Shown here: in pieces, positions 5,515-5,713 of the stretch
Position numbering within the stretch: the stretch's first letter is position 1
How the letters are laid out: each line of letters starts with the position of its first letter
Assembly (NCBI GenBank): GCA_007131535.1
Contig: SLQI01000189.1
Location: 1 to 5,713 of the forward strand
Direction: 5' to 3'
Source: Balneolales bacterium
Lineage (GTDB): Bacteria; Bacteroidota; Rhodothermia; Balneolales; Natronogracilivirgulaceae
Length of the DNA stretch: 5,713 nucleotides
Notes under the pieces: generated by a model
What the model saw: the letters and a program-made list of their open reading frames with translations, nothing else
The model's database searches: none
What the model was told of the DNA's origin: nothing
Translations under genes and position numbers: made by a program

Positions 5515-5713
5515 TGCAAAAACATCAACTAACATACGATGTCATCATTGCGGCTTTTAACTCGGAGGCGTATATCGGAGAGGCGATTCGGTCGGTTCTC
5601 AACAGCAGCCGGCAGCCCTCCCGTATAATTGTGGTTGATGATGCCTCCGGAGATCAAACTGTCGAGGTGGCATCTTCGTTTGGCGGTGTTGAAGTACTGC
5701 AAAATCCGGAAAA
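5514..5713 (+). CDS. GT2-family glycosyltransferase, 3' end beyond the window
   Basis: The first 66 codons of a second GT-A glycosyltransferase. The ATG at 5514 shares its A with the TGA stop of the preceding gene (TGATG), and a GTG one codon upstream (5511) is an alternative start. The protein begins YDVIIAAFNSEAYIGEAI (8-25), then RSVLNSSRQPSRIIVVDDASGD, the nucleotide-binding core of GT2 enzymes with the VVDDAS aspartates. It continues through the VEVLQNPE strand, as in family proteins. The metal site and acceptor region lie past the right edge. The overlap indicates co-transcription and translational coupling with the upstream GT2, so the two enzymes probably add sugars in the same pathway. 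Confidence 0.9.
   Translation, partial: MQKHQLTYDVIIAAFNSEAYIGEAIRSVLNSSRQPSRIIVVDDASGDQTVEVASSFGGVEVLQNPE

Overview
The window reads as ordinary bacterial chromosome running into the start of a polysaccharide or cell-surface glycosylation cluster. No RNA gene, mobile element, CRISPR array or phage gene is visible. The source is probably a Gram-negative, Bacteroidota/Balneolota/Rhodothermota-like bacterium. The basis is thin: a lipoprotein with a Bacteroidota-style acidic stretch after its cysteine, moderate GC, and a lone FKBP lipoprotein. Clear Shine-Dalgarno sequences before two genes (positions 679 and 1355) argue against the classical Bacteroidia/Flavobacteriia, which mostly lack them.

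Layout. On the left (1-526, minus) is the N-terminal three quarters of a metallo-beta-lactamase-fold hydrolase of the UPF0173/YtkL type, cut by the window edge. A 161-bp divergent region (527-687) carries a good sigma70-like promoter facing right. It is followed by a tight two-gene plus-strand operon: a YciO-type member of the Sua5/YrdC family (688-1356) and a 6-phosphofructokinase (1368-2456). The kinase starts at TTG, with its ribosome binding site laid over the yciO stop codon. A 187-bp convergent gap (2457-2643) holds several imperfect hairpins and no gene. On the minus strand follow an FKBP-type peptidyl-prolyl isomerase lipoprotein (2644-3171) and, 57 bp upstream of it, a GT4 glycosyltransferase (3229-4395). 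A second divergent region (about 4396-4524) separates the GT4 from a plus-strand GT2 glycosyltransferase (4525-5514). The stop codon of that GT2 overlaps the start of a second GT2 gene, which runs off the right edge.

How the genes fit together. Phosphofructokinase is central glycolysis, and YciO and UPF0173 are widespread housekeeping proteins of poorly defined role. The three glycosyltransferases probably act in one glycan assembly pathway (exopolysaccharide, capsule or O-antigen), but their sugars cannot be read from sequence. Nothing here amounts to a convincing new system. The items most worth checking are the glycine/lysine combination in the phosphofructokinase active site, the altered substrate pocket of the FKBP lipoprotein, and small dyads or overlapping mini-ORFs in the divergent control regions.
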